In this document: positions 49,090 through 58,483 of the stretch, piece after piece
Position numbering within the stretch: position 1 is the first letter of the stretch
Layout of the letters: each line of letters starts with the position of its first letter
From: Polynucleobacter meluiroseus
GTDB lineage: Bacteria; Pseudomonadota; Gammaproteobacteria; Burkholderiales; Burkholderiaceae
Assembly (NCBI GenBank): GCA_945881875.1
Contig: CAMCVH010000004.1
Coordinates: forward strand, 62,001-126,000
Reading direction: 5' to 3'
DNA length: 64,000 bases
Made by a program: the position numbers and the translations under genes
Notes under the pieces: model-generated
Databases searched by the model: none
Seen by the model: the letters and a program-made list of their open reading frames with translations, nothing else
Told to the model about the DNA's origin: nothing

Positions 49090-49755
49090 TTAACGAATAA
49101 TCGCAACACGTTGCTGTAACACTCTTACTAACTTAGATAAGCTAAAGCAGATTAAGAAATAAATCACTGCCGCCGCTAAATAAGTTTCAATAGGACGTCC
49201 AAAGTTTTTGCCTGCGACCTCAAAACCTTTCAGCATGTCATAGGCGCCAATGGCATAAACCAAAGATGTATCTTGGAACAAAATAATGGTTTGCGTCAAA
49301 AGCACAGGGATCATGTTGCGGAAAGCTTGAGGCAGAATAATTAAACGCATATTTTGCGAGTAGGTCATGCCCATTGCTTGCCCTGCATGAACTTGGCCTC
49401 TTGATATTGATTGGATACCTGAGCGCATGATCTCGCAAAAGAACGCCGCTTCAAATGCCACAAAAGTAATGATGGCTGATGCTTCAGCACCAATGGGCCG
49501 CCCTAAAATCGTAGGCATCAACAAGAAGAACCATAAGATCACCATCACCAAAGGGATGGAGCGCATCAGATTGACATACGCAGCTGCTGGAACCGCTAAA
49601 AATGGTTTGCCTGATAAGCGCATCAGCGCTAAAAGCGTGCCAAAGAAAATGCCACCTACTGTTGCAATAACAGTCAGCTGAACACTAAAAATAAACCCAC
49701 TGAGTACATAGCTTCGAATGAGTTCCCAACTATAAAAGGAAAGATCAATATTCAT
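49090..49755 (-). CDS. gltK: Glutamate/aspartate ABC transporter, permease GltK
   Basis: Inner-membrane permease of 221 residues with about five hydrophobic segments and the EAA-loop motif EIMRSGIQSISRGQVHAGQAMGMTYSQNMRLIILPQAFRNMIP that contacts GltL. GGGAGAT precedes the ATG. Lies 15 bases after gltJ. Confidence 0.9.
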   Translation of the reverse strand: MNIDLSFYSWELIRSYVLSGFIFSVQLTVIATVGGIFFGTLLALMRLSGKPFLAVPAAAYVNLMRSIPLVMVILWFFLLMPTILGRPIGAEASAIITFVAFEAAFFCEIMRSGIQSISRGQVHAGQAMGMTYSQNMRLIILPQAFRNMIPVLLTQTIILFQDTSLVYAIGAYDMLKGFEVAGKNFGRPIETYLAAAVIYFLICFSLSKLVRVLQQRVAIIR

Positions 49756-49770
49756 ATAATCATCTCCCTT

Positions 49771-50538
49771 TTAATGTCCACCGCTGCTTGGGGCAGCAAT
49801 AAAACCAGGGGCTCTTGTTTTGGACTCAATCAAAGCCATCACACGATTCACAGTAAGTGCTGAAATAGCGTACAAGGCAGTCACGCCTAAATATATCTCG
49901 ATACCTCTGGACGTCTCCTCTTGAGCCTGCATGGCAAATAAAGTGAGTTCAGTTACAGAAACAGCAAAAGCAACGGAAGAATTTTTAATGATGTTCATCG
50001 ACTCTGAGGTCAATGGTGGAATCACAATCCGCAAAGCCATTGGCAAAATCACATAACGATAAGATTGCACCGTACTCAAACCCATCGCCATGGCAGCAAA
50101 ACGCTGACCTCTTGGTAAAGCTCCAATACCAGCTCTTACCTGTTCAGCGATACGCGATGAGGTAAAGAAGCCGAGAGCAAGACTGACTAAAATAAATGAA
50201 GAGAAACTCTTCATGACCGGGAAAAATGCTGGTAGTACGTGGTACCAAAGAAACACTTGAACCAGCACAGGAATATTTCTAAATAGCTCTACCCAAGCAT
50301 TGCCTAAAGTAGCTAATGAGCGGGTTAATAAAGTATCGGGGGGTAAGGTTCTAAGGGTGCCCATTAAGACACCTAAAACCATTGCAACAACTAAACCTAG
50401 AGCAGAAACCGACATGGTCCAAGCCCAAGCTGACAACATCCAATCTATGTAAGTAATTTCTCCACCTGTACCAAAACATACAGGGGAGAAATCCTCTTCT
50501 AAAGTGCTTTTACAAAATACTTCCCAATTCCAAGACAT
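49771..50538 (-). CDS. gltJ: Glutamate/aspartate ABC transporter, permease GltJ
   Basis: Second permease, 255 residues. The N-terminal WNWEVFCKSTLEEDF and ITYIDWMLSAWAWTMSVS fit GltJ, with the EAA loop AEQVRAGIGALPRGQRFAAMAMGLSTVQSYRYVILPMALRIVIPPL. Heterodimer partner of GltK. No clear ribosome site; 64 bases after gltI. Confidence 0.9.
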   Translation of the reverse strand: MSWNWEVFCKSTLEEDFSPVCFGTGGEITYIDWMLSAWAWTMSVSALGLVVAMVLGVLMGTLRTLPPDTLLTRSLATLGNAWVELFRNIPVLVQVFLWYHVLPAFFPVMKSFSSFILVSLALGFFTSSRIAEQVRAGIGALPRGQRFAAMAMGLSTVQSYRYVILPMALRIVIPPLTSESMNIIKNSSVAFAVSVTELTLFAMQAQEETSRGIEIYLGVTALYAISALTVNRVMALIESKTRAPGFIAAPSSGGH

Positions 50539-50602
50539 CTAATAATTACTTTCATGTTACTTAGTTAGGGAATTATCTTACTTTCTATCACTTTTAATGT
50601 TT

Positions 50603-51499
50603 TTACTTCTTTGCGTACTCTTCAGCAGGCTTGTCATTTGGATTAGCCCATGCATCTTTAGTACTTGCAGATAAAGCTAAACCAACTTTATTACCTTTTG
50701 GAGGGATTGGTTGTAAGAACCACTTATCCCACAACTTAGCTAAAGAACCGTCTTTCATCATCTGCTTGATGCTGTCATCAACAGATTTCTTAAAAGCTGG
50801 GTCATCTTTACGGATCATGATAGCGATTGGCTCAACTGCAATCACTTCACCAACAATCTTAAAGTCAGCTGGGGTTTTTGCATTAGCAATGTTACCGGCC
50901 AAAATAGAACCATCCATCACGAATGCATCAGCACGACCAGACTCTAACAACAAGAAGCTATCAGCGTGGTCTTTACCAAATACTTCTTCAAAGTTCACAT
51001 TGTTAGCACGCTCATGCTTGCGTAACAACTGAACAGATGTTGTACCTGTTGTTGTAGCAACTTTTTTACCATTCAACTGAGCTAAAGAAGTGATGTTTGA
51101 ATTTGCCTTAACAGCAATACGCACTTCTTCAACATAAGTTGTCACTGCAAATGACACATCTTTTTGACGTGTTGCATTATTTGTTGTTGAACCGCACTCA
51201 ATATCAACGGTACCGTTAGCAACTAGTGGCAAACGGTTTTGTGAAGTCACAGCTTGGTATTTGATATCAAGCTTGCTTAATTTCAACTGCTTTTGAACAT
51301 CGCCCAAAACGCGTTGGCAGATTTCAACATGGTAACCAGCATACTTGCCATCACCAACTGTGTATGACAATGCGCCTGAAGACTCACGTACACCCATCGT
51401 TACTGCATTGGATGACTTAATTTTGGCTAATGTATCTGCTTGTGCAGATGCGATAACACCTAAACCTAATAAAGCTGCAACTAATAAATTCTTTTTCAT
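50603..51499 (-). CDS. gltI: Glutamate/aspartate-binding periplasmic protein
   Basis: Solute-binding protein of 298 residues, signal peptide 1-20 (LLGLGVIASAQA). SBP family 3 motifs: SNAVTMGVRESSGALSYTVGDGKYAGYHVEICQRV, NRLPLVANGTVDIECGSTTNNATRQKDVSFAVTTY, GKKVATTTGTTSVQLLR. The ATG at 51499 has GGGAG 6 bases upstream; the 15-residue extension to 51544 is rejected. Closest in look to E. coli GltI (glutamate/aspartate). Confidence 0.92.
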   Translation of the reverse strand: MKKNLLVAALLGLGVIASAQADTLAKIKSSNAVTMGVRESSGALSYTVGDGKYAGYHVEICQRVLGDVQKQLKLSKLDIKYQAVTSQNRLPLVANGTVDIECGSTTNNATRQKDVSFAVTTYVEEVRIAVKANSNITSLAQLNGKKVATTTGTTSVQLLRKHERANNVNFEEVFGKDHADSFLLLESGRADAFVMDGSILAGNIANAKTPADFKIVGEVIAVEPIAIMIRKDDPAFKKSVDDSIKQMMKDGSLAKLWDKWFLQPIPPKGNKVGLALSASTKDAWANPNDKPAEEYAKK

Positions 51500-51654
51500 G
51501 AATACTCCCTCATTGTTGTTAAAAACCCAGCAATACGCCCTCAATCAGGCAAAAAGCTAGATGTATTCTTTTTAGCAGATTTCAACTAATAAAAGTAGAT
51601 GGGTATGCCCTAGATTGGTGAAGTAACCAAAAACTGGATAAAAGAGATGAAAAA

Positions 51655-51686
51655 GAAAAAACCCACTCCGAAGAGTGGGTTTCCAT
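51655..51686 (-). terminator. Intrinsic terminator of the porin gene
   Basis: Perfect 10-bp stem AAACCCACTC (51659-51668) and GAGTGGGTTT (51673-51682) with a CGAA loop. On the minus strand it runs into TTTTTTCTTTTTC. Lies 40 bases past the porin stop and before gltI. Confidence 0.9.
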
Positions 51687-51721
51687 ACAAGCTAACTCTA
51701 ACTGGCTAGGCCAGCGAGAAA

Positions 51722-52738
51722 TTAGAACTTGTGTTGCAAACCAATTGTTGTAACAACAACGTCACTTGCAGCTGTATCAACGTCTAATGATGCGTAACCA
51801 GCATATAAGGTAGTACGCTTGCTAAGGTCTTTAGTCAACATTGCTGTGTAACCAATACCATTTGTAGCTGCAGCTGTTGCATCATTTTGAATGTAGCTAC
51901 CAATCAATGAAACGCCGCTTCCTAACATCGCTAATGGTACTCTTGCTGAAACCTGCAACTGATCAGCTTTGTCACCTGCAGCATTGAGTTTATTATCTGT
52001 ATACGATACACCAACTGTTGCACCCATTACTTGACCTTGAGCGCTGTAACGTGTTGTTGCAGACTCAACACCTGCAGTTGTATTGTTAGTACCACGAGCA
52101 GCAGCTAACTTAACGCCCCCTAATGTGTACTGAGCATTGTAAGAAAGATGTCTTGTTCCTGTAAGAGCAGCAGATTGGTTGCCTGAACCAGTTTCAGCGT
52201 CAGATACACCAGAACCGCCGTAACCTTCAGAGTAAGCAACGGTGAATGTTAGACCTTGAATGTTTGGTGAAGTGTACTTTGATAAGTTTGCAGCACGATC
52301 ACCAACAGTAGTAATGTTGTGAGTGTCCGTCATGTTTTGAAATATTGAAAGACCTTCCATTTCTTTCACTGCGTCTGTTTGACGACCCAATGTCAAAGTG
52401 CCTAAGTCTTTTGATGATAAGCCAGCAAATGCTAGACGATTAAAAATGTTGCTGCCACCTGTAGATGGATTTGTAAAACCTAATGCACCGTTACCACCAA
52501 GAGTACTCTCTAATTGAAAGGTAGCTGTCAAGCCACCACCTAGGTCCTCTGTACCGCGGAAACCCAAACGACCAGTGTCCAATCTATCAGCACCCATAGT
52601 GTTAACAGCTGCTGCGCCACCTGTTTCAGTTGAAACTAAACCCTGGCCGTAAATACCGTAAATTGTTACGTTAGACTGAGCTTGAGCTGTACCAGCAACC
52701 ATTGCTAGTGCTGCTGTTGCGATTAATAATTTTTTCAT
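51722..52738 (-). CDS. General outer-membrane porin (Gram-negative porin family)
   Basis: Precursor of 338 residues: signal peptide cleaved after AQA (about residue 20), QSNVTIYGIYGQGLVST start, DRLDTGRLGFRGTEDLGGGLTATFQLES, RLAFAGLSSKDLGTLTLGRQTDAVKEM, YAGYASLDVD and the terminal Phe in GLQHKF required for outer-membrane assembly. Typical Burkholderiales 16-strand trimeric porin. GGAGA lies before the ATG, and a strong terminator follows. Lysine-poor and Ala/Thr/Gly-rich, so probably highly expressed. Confidence 0.95.
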   Translation of the reverse strand: MKKLLIATAALAMVAGTAQAQSNVTIYGIYGQGLVSTETGGAAAVNTMGADRLDTGRLGFRGTEDLGGGLTATFQLESTLGGNGALGFTNPSTGGSNIFNRLAFAGLSSKDLGTLTLGRQTDAVKEMEGLSIFQNMTDTHNITTVGDRAANLSKYTSPNIQGLTFTVAYSEGYGGSGVSDAETGSGNQSAALTGTRHLSYNAQYTLGGVKLAAARGTNNTTAGVESATTRYSAQGQVMGATVGVSYTDNKLNAAGDKADQLQVSARVPLAMLGSGVSLIGSYIQNDATAAATNGIGYTAMLTKDLSKRTTLYAGYASLDVDTAASDVVVTTIGLQHKF

Positions 52739-52870
52739 TCGTAAATCTCCAAAAATGTGAAATAAACGTACCTAGTTCATCTAGGGACCCTTTGATGATG
52801 CAACATCTGTACTGCCGTTCGTATATGCTTGTGGGTCTGAGGCTCTTTATTTCTGTGGATTTTTAGAACT

Positions 52871-52900
52871 TTTATATCTAGTGTTGCATCAGCACAACAA
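52871..52900 (-). promoter_or_regulatory. Possible porin promoter with long leader
   Basis: TTGTTG (52900-52895), 18 bases, TATAAA (52876-52871) on the minus strand, giving a 5' leader of about 125 bases. The leader contains a small hairpin CCTAG-TTCAT-CTAGG near 52771-52785. Long leaders are common for porins controlled by small RNAs, but none is recognised here. The 243-bp gap up to the divergent Sel1 gene holds nothing else I can name. Confidence 0.35.
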
Positions 52901-52981
52901 ATTAAATTCTTTTATCTGTATTTCAAGAGAAATTAGGTGTTAAATACACATTAACCCTTATGTTTCTAGTGGATTTGTCAT

Positions 52982-54673
52982 ATGGCAAGCAGAGATTTCC
53001 TGAAAATTATGCAATTAGCACGATCTGGTGATGCTTTGGCGCAACAGAAGCTTGGCGAAATTTATCTACTTGGTAGCGATGGCATTCCTAAAAACTCACA
53101 AAATGCTTTGTTATGGCTTGAAAAAGCCTCCCTAAGTATAGGATTTATTGAGGATATTTCTAAATTACTGGCAGATCACCTAGATCTCTCTTCAAGCCTA
53201 TCGTCAGAGCATGCCGCTTTTACTTGGAAATGTCTTTTGTATGCTTCAAATGCAGGTCATAGCCGTGCTAGGTGGTTAGTAGCCCAAGTTGTAGCGCACT
53301 TTAGCTCAAGTGAACAACACGTCTCTTCCAATCCCATCACGATTGTATTTACTCAAATGACTGATCAGCACTGGGCTGATGCTGGAGGCATAGAAAGTTT
53401 CAAAGTTCAAGCTCAACGCTATCTAGAAGAGTTAGCGGATCTATCTTCTTTTGAAGAACAGAGTGCTGCACAAATATTGCTCTCTCATTGTTTGCAAGAT
53501 GGGCGTTTAGGTGTTCTTGATGTTGATCGCTCTAAAAAGATCATGATTGGTTTGGCTATACGAGCAGATGCAATCGGTTTATCAAGCCTCACCTCTTTTG
53601 CTGACAGTATTGATAAAAATTTAGTCCCTGCACTGAAGGTGCATCTAGCGCAATTGCTTGAAGTAAAGAAGCCCCTTGTTGAACAAACTTTATTGTATTG
53701 GGCTGCCTGGCAATATCTTGGCAATATGAATGCTTTAGAGATTGCAGCTGAATTAGCTTACACACCAGCTCAACTAGCACTCGGTCTTCGCTTAGCTAAA
53801 TTAGATTTTAAAGAAGTAACCAGTGCAGTCACCTCTGGTACTGATGTCAATGGGGAAGTTATAAATAGCCCTTCCGGATCTGGCGAAGGTAATGCTCGAT
53901 TAAAACGTGCAGTTTATTGGTTAAAGCAAGCGGCTAATAAAGGTGAGCGGGATGCTTTGTATGCATTGGGTTTAATTAATCGTATGCCGCAGTACTCAGG
54001 TTACAGCGCTGAGGATAGTGATCAATACTTTGATAGGGCAGCTGATCTTGGTCACCCAGATGCTCAATATCGTAAAGGTGCGGCACTATGGCGCAAACGA
54101 GGTCAGTTAAAAGAAGATATTGAAGGCATGCAAGCATCCTATTGGATTTGGCACGCAGCACAACAGGGTGTTGTAGCTGCACAAGAACTTTTATTTAAAG
54201 TCATGATCAGCTGTCCTCACTCTAATAAGAATCGCTGGAGCACCATCGCACAAGCTTGTGATAAAGCACTAACTGATGGCACCCATCGCTTGACGGGCGA
54301 CATGCTACTGACCTGTCATCGAGTCATCGTCGCCAACCAGCTCAACCTATCTAAAGCAGAGCTCCTGCTGACTGATATCTCCAGTATTCAACATGAACAT
54401 GGTGCCGTGATTGATATCAGAGAGCATTTACCTCGCTCCGTTCCTAAACTGATCTTGATTGAAACACTCGAACAACGTAAATCTATGATGATGGCCAGCA
54501 AAGCTTTTGCTAACGTGTTTAGTAATCACAATATCGATGAAGGTAATTTAAGGCAGCGTCGCTACCGCTTAGAAAAACTCGTGCAAATACTTGAAGTATC
54601 TGTTGATGATGACTTTGGCGACTTAGTCGGCTTAGATGATCTGAGCGATGATGCAGAAGACTTGAAGTCTTAA
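52982..54673 (+). CDS. Sel1-repeat protein of unknown function
   Basis: Cytoplasmic protein of 563 residues without signal peptide. Sel1-like units: GDALAQQKLGEIYLLGSDGIPKNSQNALLWLEKAS near 16-50, another near 75-100 (AAFTWKCLLYASNAGHSRA), and a cluster near 308-400 (AVYWLKQAANKGERDALYALGLI, DQYFDRAADLGHPDAQYRKGAALW, ASYWIWHAAQQGVVAAQELL). The C-terminus is very acidic (VDDDFGDLVGLDDLSDDAEDLK). Sel1 solenoids mediate protein contacts. No partner can be inferred; it sits between a porin and tatC. Confidence 0.8.
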   Translation: MASRDFLKIMQLARSGDALAQQKLGEIYLLGSDGIPKNSQNALLWLEKASLSIGFIEDISKLLADHLDLSSSLSSEHAAFTWKCLLYASNAGHSRARWLVAQVVAHFSSSEQHVSSNPITIVFTQMTDQHWADAGGIESFKVQAQRYLEELADLSSFEEQSAAQILLSHCLQDGRLGVLDVDRSKKIMIGLAIRADAIGLSSLTSFADSIDKNLVPALKVHLAQLLEVKKPLVEQTLLYWAAWQYLGNMNALEIAAELAYTPAQLALGLRLAKLDFKEVTSAVTSGTDVNGEVINSPSGSGEGNARLKRAVYWLKQAANKGERDALYALGLINRMPQYSGYSAEDSDQYFDRAADLGHPDAQYRKGAALWRKRGQLKEDIEGMQASYWIWHAAQQGVVAAQELLFKVMISCPHSNKNRWSTIAQACDKALTDGTHRLTGDMLLTCHRVIVANQLNLSKAELLLTDISSIQHEHGAVIDIREHLPRSVPKLILIETLEQRKSMMMASKAFANVFSNHNIDEGNLRQRRYRLEKLVQILEVSVDDDFGDLVGLDDLSDDAEDLKS

Positions 54674-54691
54674 TAAGATAAGTTAAGTTGG

Positions 54692-55546
54692 CTAAGCTTT
54701 ATTTGTTTTTGCTGCTTCAGCTGCCTCAGCCTCTGCGGCCGCTTCCGCAGCTTCATCAGCAGGATCTAACTTAGATTCATAGAATCTAGCAATAAAGATA
54801 CCCAACTCATAAAGAATACAAAGTGGGATGGCAAGCAAAAGCTGTGACAAAACATCTGGTGGTGTCACGATAGCTGCAATGACGAATGCACCAACAATGA
54901 TGTAAGGACGAATCTCTTTAAGCTTCTTGATTCTGACCATATTAAGCTTAACCAAAACCACCACAACAACTGGAACTTCAAAAGTTAAACCAAATGCTAA
55001 AAAAGTTGTCATAGCAAAACTGAGGTATTTATCAATATCCGTCGCCATGTCAGCACCCAATGGCGCGTTGTAATGCGCCATGAACTGAAACACAGTTGGG
55101 AAAACTAACAAATAGGCAAAAGCCATGCCTGCGATAAATAGCACATAACTGCTGGTCACAATCGGAATAATCAAGCGACGCTCGTGCTTATATAAACCTG
55201 GTGCAATGAAAGCCCAAATTTGGTACATGATGAAAGGCAATGCACCTAAGAACGCAACTAACATCGTTACTTTCATAGGCACAAAGAAAGAACCCGTTAC
55301 ATCAGTCACAATCATCTTGCCACCATTGGGTAGCGCATCTAAAAGTGGCCGAGAAAAAATATGAAAAATATCAGGCGCCCAATACACCAAACACAAGAAC
55401 ACAAATAACAAAGCACCCACCGCTTTGATTAAGCGATCACGTAACTCAAACAAATGAGAAAGAAATGTTTCTGAAACGCCGTCATCCTTCTCAGCCGCTG
55501 GATCAGCTTGAGTATTTTTAGAGTCTTGACTGGAGTTCTGTGTCAT
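54692..55546 (-). CDS. tatC: Sec-independent protein translocase TatC
   Basis: Six-helix membrane receptor for twin-arginine signal peptides, 284 residues. SHLFELRDRLIKAVGALLFVF near the N-terminus with the conserved Glu, FFVPMKVTMLVAFLGALPFIMYQIWAFIAPGLYKHERR, and the TM5 region with ALGLTFEVPVV-like FLAFGLTFEVPVVVVVLV. The C-terminal tail is Ala/Glu-rich (AAEAAAEAEAAEAAKTNK). Last gene of tatA-tatB-tatC. Confidence 0.97.
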   Translation of the reverse strand: MTQNSSQDSKNTQADPAAEKDDGVSETFLSHLFELRDRLIKAVGALLFVFLCLVYWAPDIFHIFSRPLLDALPNGGKMIVTDVTGSFFVPMKVTMLVAFLGALPFIMYQIWAFIAPGLYKHERRLIIPIVTSSYVLFIAGMAFAYLLVFPTVFQFMAHYNAPLGADMATDIDKYLSFAMTTFLAFGLTFEVPVVVVVLVKLNMVRIKKLKEIRPYIIVGAFVIAAIVTPPDVLSQLLLAIPLCILYELGIFIARFYESKLDPADEAAEAAAEAEAAEAAKTNKA

Positions 55547-55577
55547 CGTTTAAACAATTTCTATTTGAACTTCGTAT

Positions 55578-56099
55578 TTAGAAAAAAGACTTAGGTGTTC
55601 GTTGCTGAATAACAGCACGTCTAAAACGTTTTACTCGAGCAGCGCCTGACTGAACTCTGGTTTTAACACCTGCACTGCGTTTGTACCACTGCGGCATCGC
55701 TGCTTTTTTAACACCCCAACTACTGCGTCCTTGACGAACATTCGTTTTTGGTTCGCGGATGCCATAGTCATTGCTGTAACCAAAGTCTTCGAAACTTTGC
55801 TTGGAACCATCGGATTCCAAATCACTGAGATTTTTGCCAAGATCCGATAAACCGGAGCCCGCTTGATCAACACTTGACTGAACATCTCTCATTGCCGAAG
55901 TAGCAGCCTCTTGCATTTTCTTAAGCTCATCTAACTCTACTTGACGATTGACCTCAGACTTCACTTCGGCCATATAGCGTTGCGCGCGACCCAGTAAGTT
56001 ACCAGCCATGCGCGCCACCTTAGGCAAACGCTCAGGGCCAATCACCACCAGTGCGACTACCGCAATGAGGGCGAGCTTGGAAACACCAAGATCGATCAT
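55578..56099 (-). CDS. tatB: Sec-independent protein translocase TatB
   Basis: 173 residues: MIDLGVSKLALIAVVALVVIGPERLPKVARMAGNLLGR gives the TatB membrane helix with Glu8-equivalent and amphipathic helix, followed by a charged tail ending in a basic stretch (RVKRFRRAVIQQRTPKSFF). Forms the receptor complex with TatC. No Shine-Dalgarno before the ATG; 59 bases after tatA. Confidence 0.95.
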   Translation of the reverse strand: MIDLGVSKLALIAVVALVVIGPERLPKVARMAGNLLGRAQRYMAEVKSEVNRQVELDELKKMQEAATSAMRDVQSSVDQAGSGLSDLGKNLSDLESDGSKQSFEDFGYSNDYGIREPKTNVRQGRSSWGVKKAAMPQWYKRSAGVKTRVQSGAARVKRFRRAVIQQRTPKSFF

Positions 56100-56158
56100 G
56101 TCAAATGAACTTTTATGAAGTGGAAGTGATAGCCATCAAGTATTTGATGGCTAAAGGC

Positions 56159-56392
56159 TTACGCCTTATTCACATCCTTGGCTTGTACATCAACAGTTTT
56201 GCCATCGGCATGGATCTGGCTGGATGCAATTGCAGGATCAGCTGGCTTTTCTTCTTCTTTCTTCATGCCATCTTTAAAACCTTTAACGGCACCACCAAGA
56301 TCTGAACCAATGTTGCGTAGTTTCTTAGTACCGAATACTAAAAGAACGATTACCAAAACAATAATCCAATGCCAAACGCTAAATGAACCCAT
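56159..56392 (-). CDS. tatA: Sec-independent protein translocase TatA
   Basis: 77 residues: [42 protein letters not shown] is the classic TatA helix, FGTKKL hinge and amphipathic helix; the tail ends in a short charged stretch. AGGAGC precedes the ATG. Follows hinT by 14 bases, continuing the his-hinT-tat run. Confidence 0.96.
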   Translation of the reverse strand: MGSFSVWHWIIVLVIVLLVFGTKKLRNIGSDLGGAVKGFKDGMKKEEEKPADPAIASSQIHADGKTVDVQAKDVNKA

Positions 56393-56406
56393 GAGACTGC
56401 TCCTAA

Positions 56407-56769
56407 TTAGTTTTTATTCCATGGACGGGGGCCGCCCATCACATGTATATGTAGATGGTAAACCTCTTGACCACCATCTACTCCATTATTGACCATCACA
56501 CGAAAGCCCCCGGTATCGCCAGGGCGGCAACCTTGCTCAGTGGCAAGGCGCGGTGCAATTGCCATCATTCTACCCAGTAATGCCTCATCTGCGCTAGTCG
56601 CATCCATTAAATTTGCAAAATGTCGCTTAGGAATGATTAAAAAATGGACAGGGGCTGAGGGATTAATGTCATGGAAGGCATATATTTCCTCATCTTCATA
56701 GACTTTTTTACTCGGAATCTGTCCTGCAACGATTTTGCAAAAGACACAGTTATCTGAATGGTTATGACT
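56407..56769 (-). CDS. hinT: HIT family nucleotide-binding protein (HinT-like)
   Basis: Histidine-triad purine phosphoramidase of about 120 residues. [45 protein letters not shown] and the triad [13 protein letters not shown]. Start ATG 56769 (MSHNHSDNC) follows hisE without overlap; the upstream extension to 56844 overlaps hisE and is rejected. A his-hisE-HIT-tatA order is common in betaproteobacteria. Confidence 0.93.
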   Translation of the reverse strand, partial: SHNHSDNCVFCKIVAGQIPSKKVYEDEEIYAFHDINPSAPVHFLIIPKRHFANLMDATSADEALLGRMMAIAPRLATEQGCRPGDTGGFRVMVNNGVDGGQEVYHLHIHVMGGPRPWNKN

Positions 56770-56797
56770 CATAGCTGAAATGACTATTTTTGATGAA

Positions 56798-57190
56798 TTA
56801 TGGTTTTCTGGCAGCTTTTTCAGCAATGCCAGAAACACCTTCACGACGCTCTAATTCAGCAATCACGTCTTCAGGTCTTAAATTAAACTGAGAAAGGGCT
56901 ACAAAACAATGGAACCAAAGATCCGCAATCTCACCCACTAGCTTGGATTGCAATTCTGGGGTCATCTGACCAAAACGACTATCTTTTGCAGCCATCACCG
57001 TTTCAGCTGCCTCTTCGCCAATTTTCTTCAAAATAGCGTCATCGCCCTTACTAAACAACTTAGCAATATAAGAAACATTAGGATCAGCGCGGCCAGCCAA
57101 AAAGTCAGATTTACGAGCGTCGACAACATCAGCCAAACGCTTGATAGCATCCATATTGTTTACGTCATTCGACTTTGTTTGATCTGTCAT
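56798..57190 (-). CDS. hisE: Phosphoribosyl-ATP pyrophosphatase
   Basis: Second step of histidine synthesis, 130 residues. All-alpha NTP-PPase fold: [31 protein letters not shown] with the metal-binding EEAAE, and [17 protein letters not shown]. Separate from hisI, as in other betaproteobacteria. Weak ribosome site. Confidence 0.95.
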   Translation of the reverse strand: MTDQTKSNDVNNMDAIKRLADVVDARKSDFLAGRADPNVSYIAKLFSKGDDAILKKIGEEAAETVMAAKDSRFGQMTPELQSKLVGEIADLWFHCFVALSQFNLRPEDVIAELERREGVSGIAEKAARKP

Positions 57191-57228
57191 TGTTGTATCT
57201 TTTATTGGATTGGTTAAAGCACTCTAAA

Positions 57229-57600
57229 CTATTTTTTCCAAACGGGGCCGTCTGTTGTTTTTTCAAGGCTCAAGAAAAAACAGCTATGCGCACCTGTATG
57301 ACAAGCAATGCGATCTTTTTGATCAACCTTGATCAAAATCGTATCGCCATCACAATCCAAATGCATGCTCTTAATCACTTGGATATGACCTGACTCTTCA
57401 CCCTTGTGCCAAATCTTTTTTCTAGAGCGTGACCAGTAAACAGCCTCACCTTTTTCAAGAGTTAGTTGTAAAGACTCGTGATTCATCCACGCCATCATCA
57501 ACACATCACCCGTATCTGCTTCTTGCGCAATGACCGCGACCAAGCCCTGATCATTCCAAGTGACTTGTGACAACCAATCTGATTTATCTATTGAACTCAT
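57229..57600 (-). CDS. hisI: Phosphoribosyl-AMP cyclohydrolase
   Basis: Third step of histidine synthesis, 123 residues, monofunctional. Zinc and catalytic motifs: [52 protein letters not shown] and [11 protein letters not shown]. 38 bases before hisE, 80 bases after hisF. Confidence 0.96.
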   Translation of the reverse strand: MSSIDKSDWLSQVTWNDQGLVAVIAQEADTGDVLMMAWMNHESLQLTLEKGEAVYWSRSRKKIWHKGEESGHIQVIKSMHLDCDGDTILIKVDQKDRIACHTGAHSCFFLSLEKTTDGPVWKK

Positions 57601-57680
57601 TTAGTCTTTAAGTTTCTGCTTTTGGGTTTTAAGTGATATTTTTAGATTTGTATTTTTACTATTAATTTATTTTGTAATAT

Positions 57681-58439
57681 TTAAAGTCTTACCGGTATGC
57701 CTTGCTCTGCCATCAGATGCTTAGCTTGCCCAACGGTGTATTCACCAAAATGGAAAATACTCGCTGCTAAAACAGCATCAGCATGCCCTTGGGTAATGCC
57801 ATCAACCAAATGCTGCAAATTGCCAACACCGCCAGATGCAATGACTGGAACTGACACAGCATCACTAACAGCCCGCGTTAACTCTAAATCAAAACCATTC
57901 TTAGTACCGTCACGATCCATACTGGTTAATAGTATTTCACCAGCACCGCGCTTGGCTACTTCCATCGCCCAAGATACTGCATTGATGCCTGTGTTTTTGC
58001 GGCCACCGTGCGTGAACACTTCCCATAAACCTGGCTGGGTCTGCTTAGCATCAATCGCCACCACAATACACTGGGAACCATACTTAGCAGATGCATCAGA
58101 AACTAAATCTGGATTAGCCACAGCAGCAGAGTTCATACCCACTTTGTCAGCACCAGCATTTAACAAGCGACGCACATCCGCTACTTCTCTAACGCCACCA
58201 CCAACCGTTAACGGAATAAACACTTGAGAAGCGACATCTTCTATGATGTGCAAAATCAAATCTCGGTCGTCAGAGGTAGCAGTAATATCTAAAAAAGTAA
58301 TCTCATCGGCGCCCTGGTCATCATAACGTTTGGCAATTTCAACAGGATCTCCAGCATCTCTTAACTCAACAAAATTAACCCCCTTCACAACCCGACCGGC
58401 TGTGACATCTAAACAAGGGATGATTCTTTTTGAGAGCAT
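57681..58439 (-). CDS. hisF: Imidazole glycerol phosphate synthase, cyclase subunit
   Basis: TIM-barrel subunit that, with HisH, makes IGP and [86 protein letters not shown] and VIASGGVGN are typical. 252 residues. The ATG is preceded by 44 bases of nearly pure A/T with no Shine-Dalgarno (see the A-rich leader). Confidence 0.97.
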   Translation of the reverse strand: MLSKRIIPCLDVTAGRVVKGVNFVELRDAGDPVEIAKRYDDQGADEITFLDITATSDDRDLILHIIEDVASQVFIPLTVGGGVREVADVRRLLNAGADKVGMNSAAVANPDLVSDASAKYGSQCIVVAIDAKQTQPGLWEVFTHGGRKNTGINAVSWAMEVAKRGAGEILLTSMDRDGTKNGFDLELTRAVSDAVSVPVIASGGVGNLQHLVDGITQGHADAVLAASIFHFGEYTVGQAKHLMAEQGIPVRL

Positions 58440-58483
58440 GTTTTAATTTTTTTAATTTCTTTTTTTATTTTTTATTTTTTTAT
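58440..58483 (-). promoter_or_regulatory. A-rich leader of hisF without Shine-Dalgarno
   Basis: The hisA-hisF gap reads, on the coding (minus) strand, as long A runs broken by single T, with only one G and two C in the 44 bases. Such unstructured A-rich leaders can recruit ribosomes through protein S1. The neighbouring gaps hisF-hisI (80 bp) and hisH-hisA (78 bp) are also strongly AT-biased. Confidence 0.4.

Noticed and set aside
57697-58227. Open frame of 176 codons on the plus strand inside hisF
   Set aside because: Antisense to hisF; composition (cysteine, proline and serine rich) is typical of a shadow frame.
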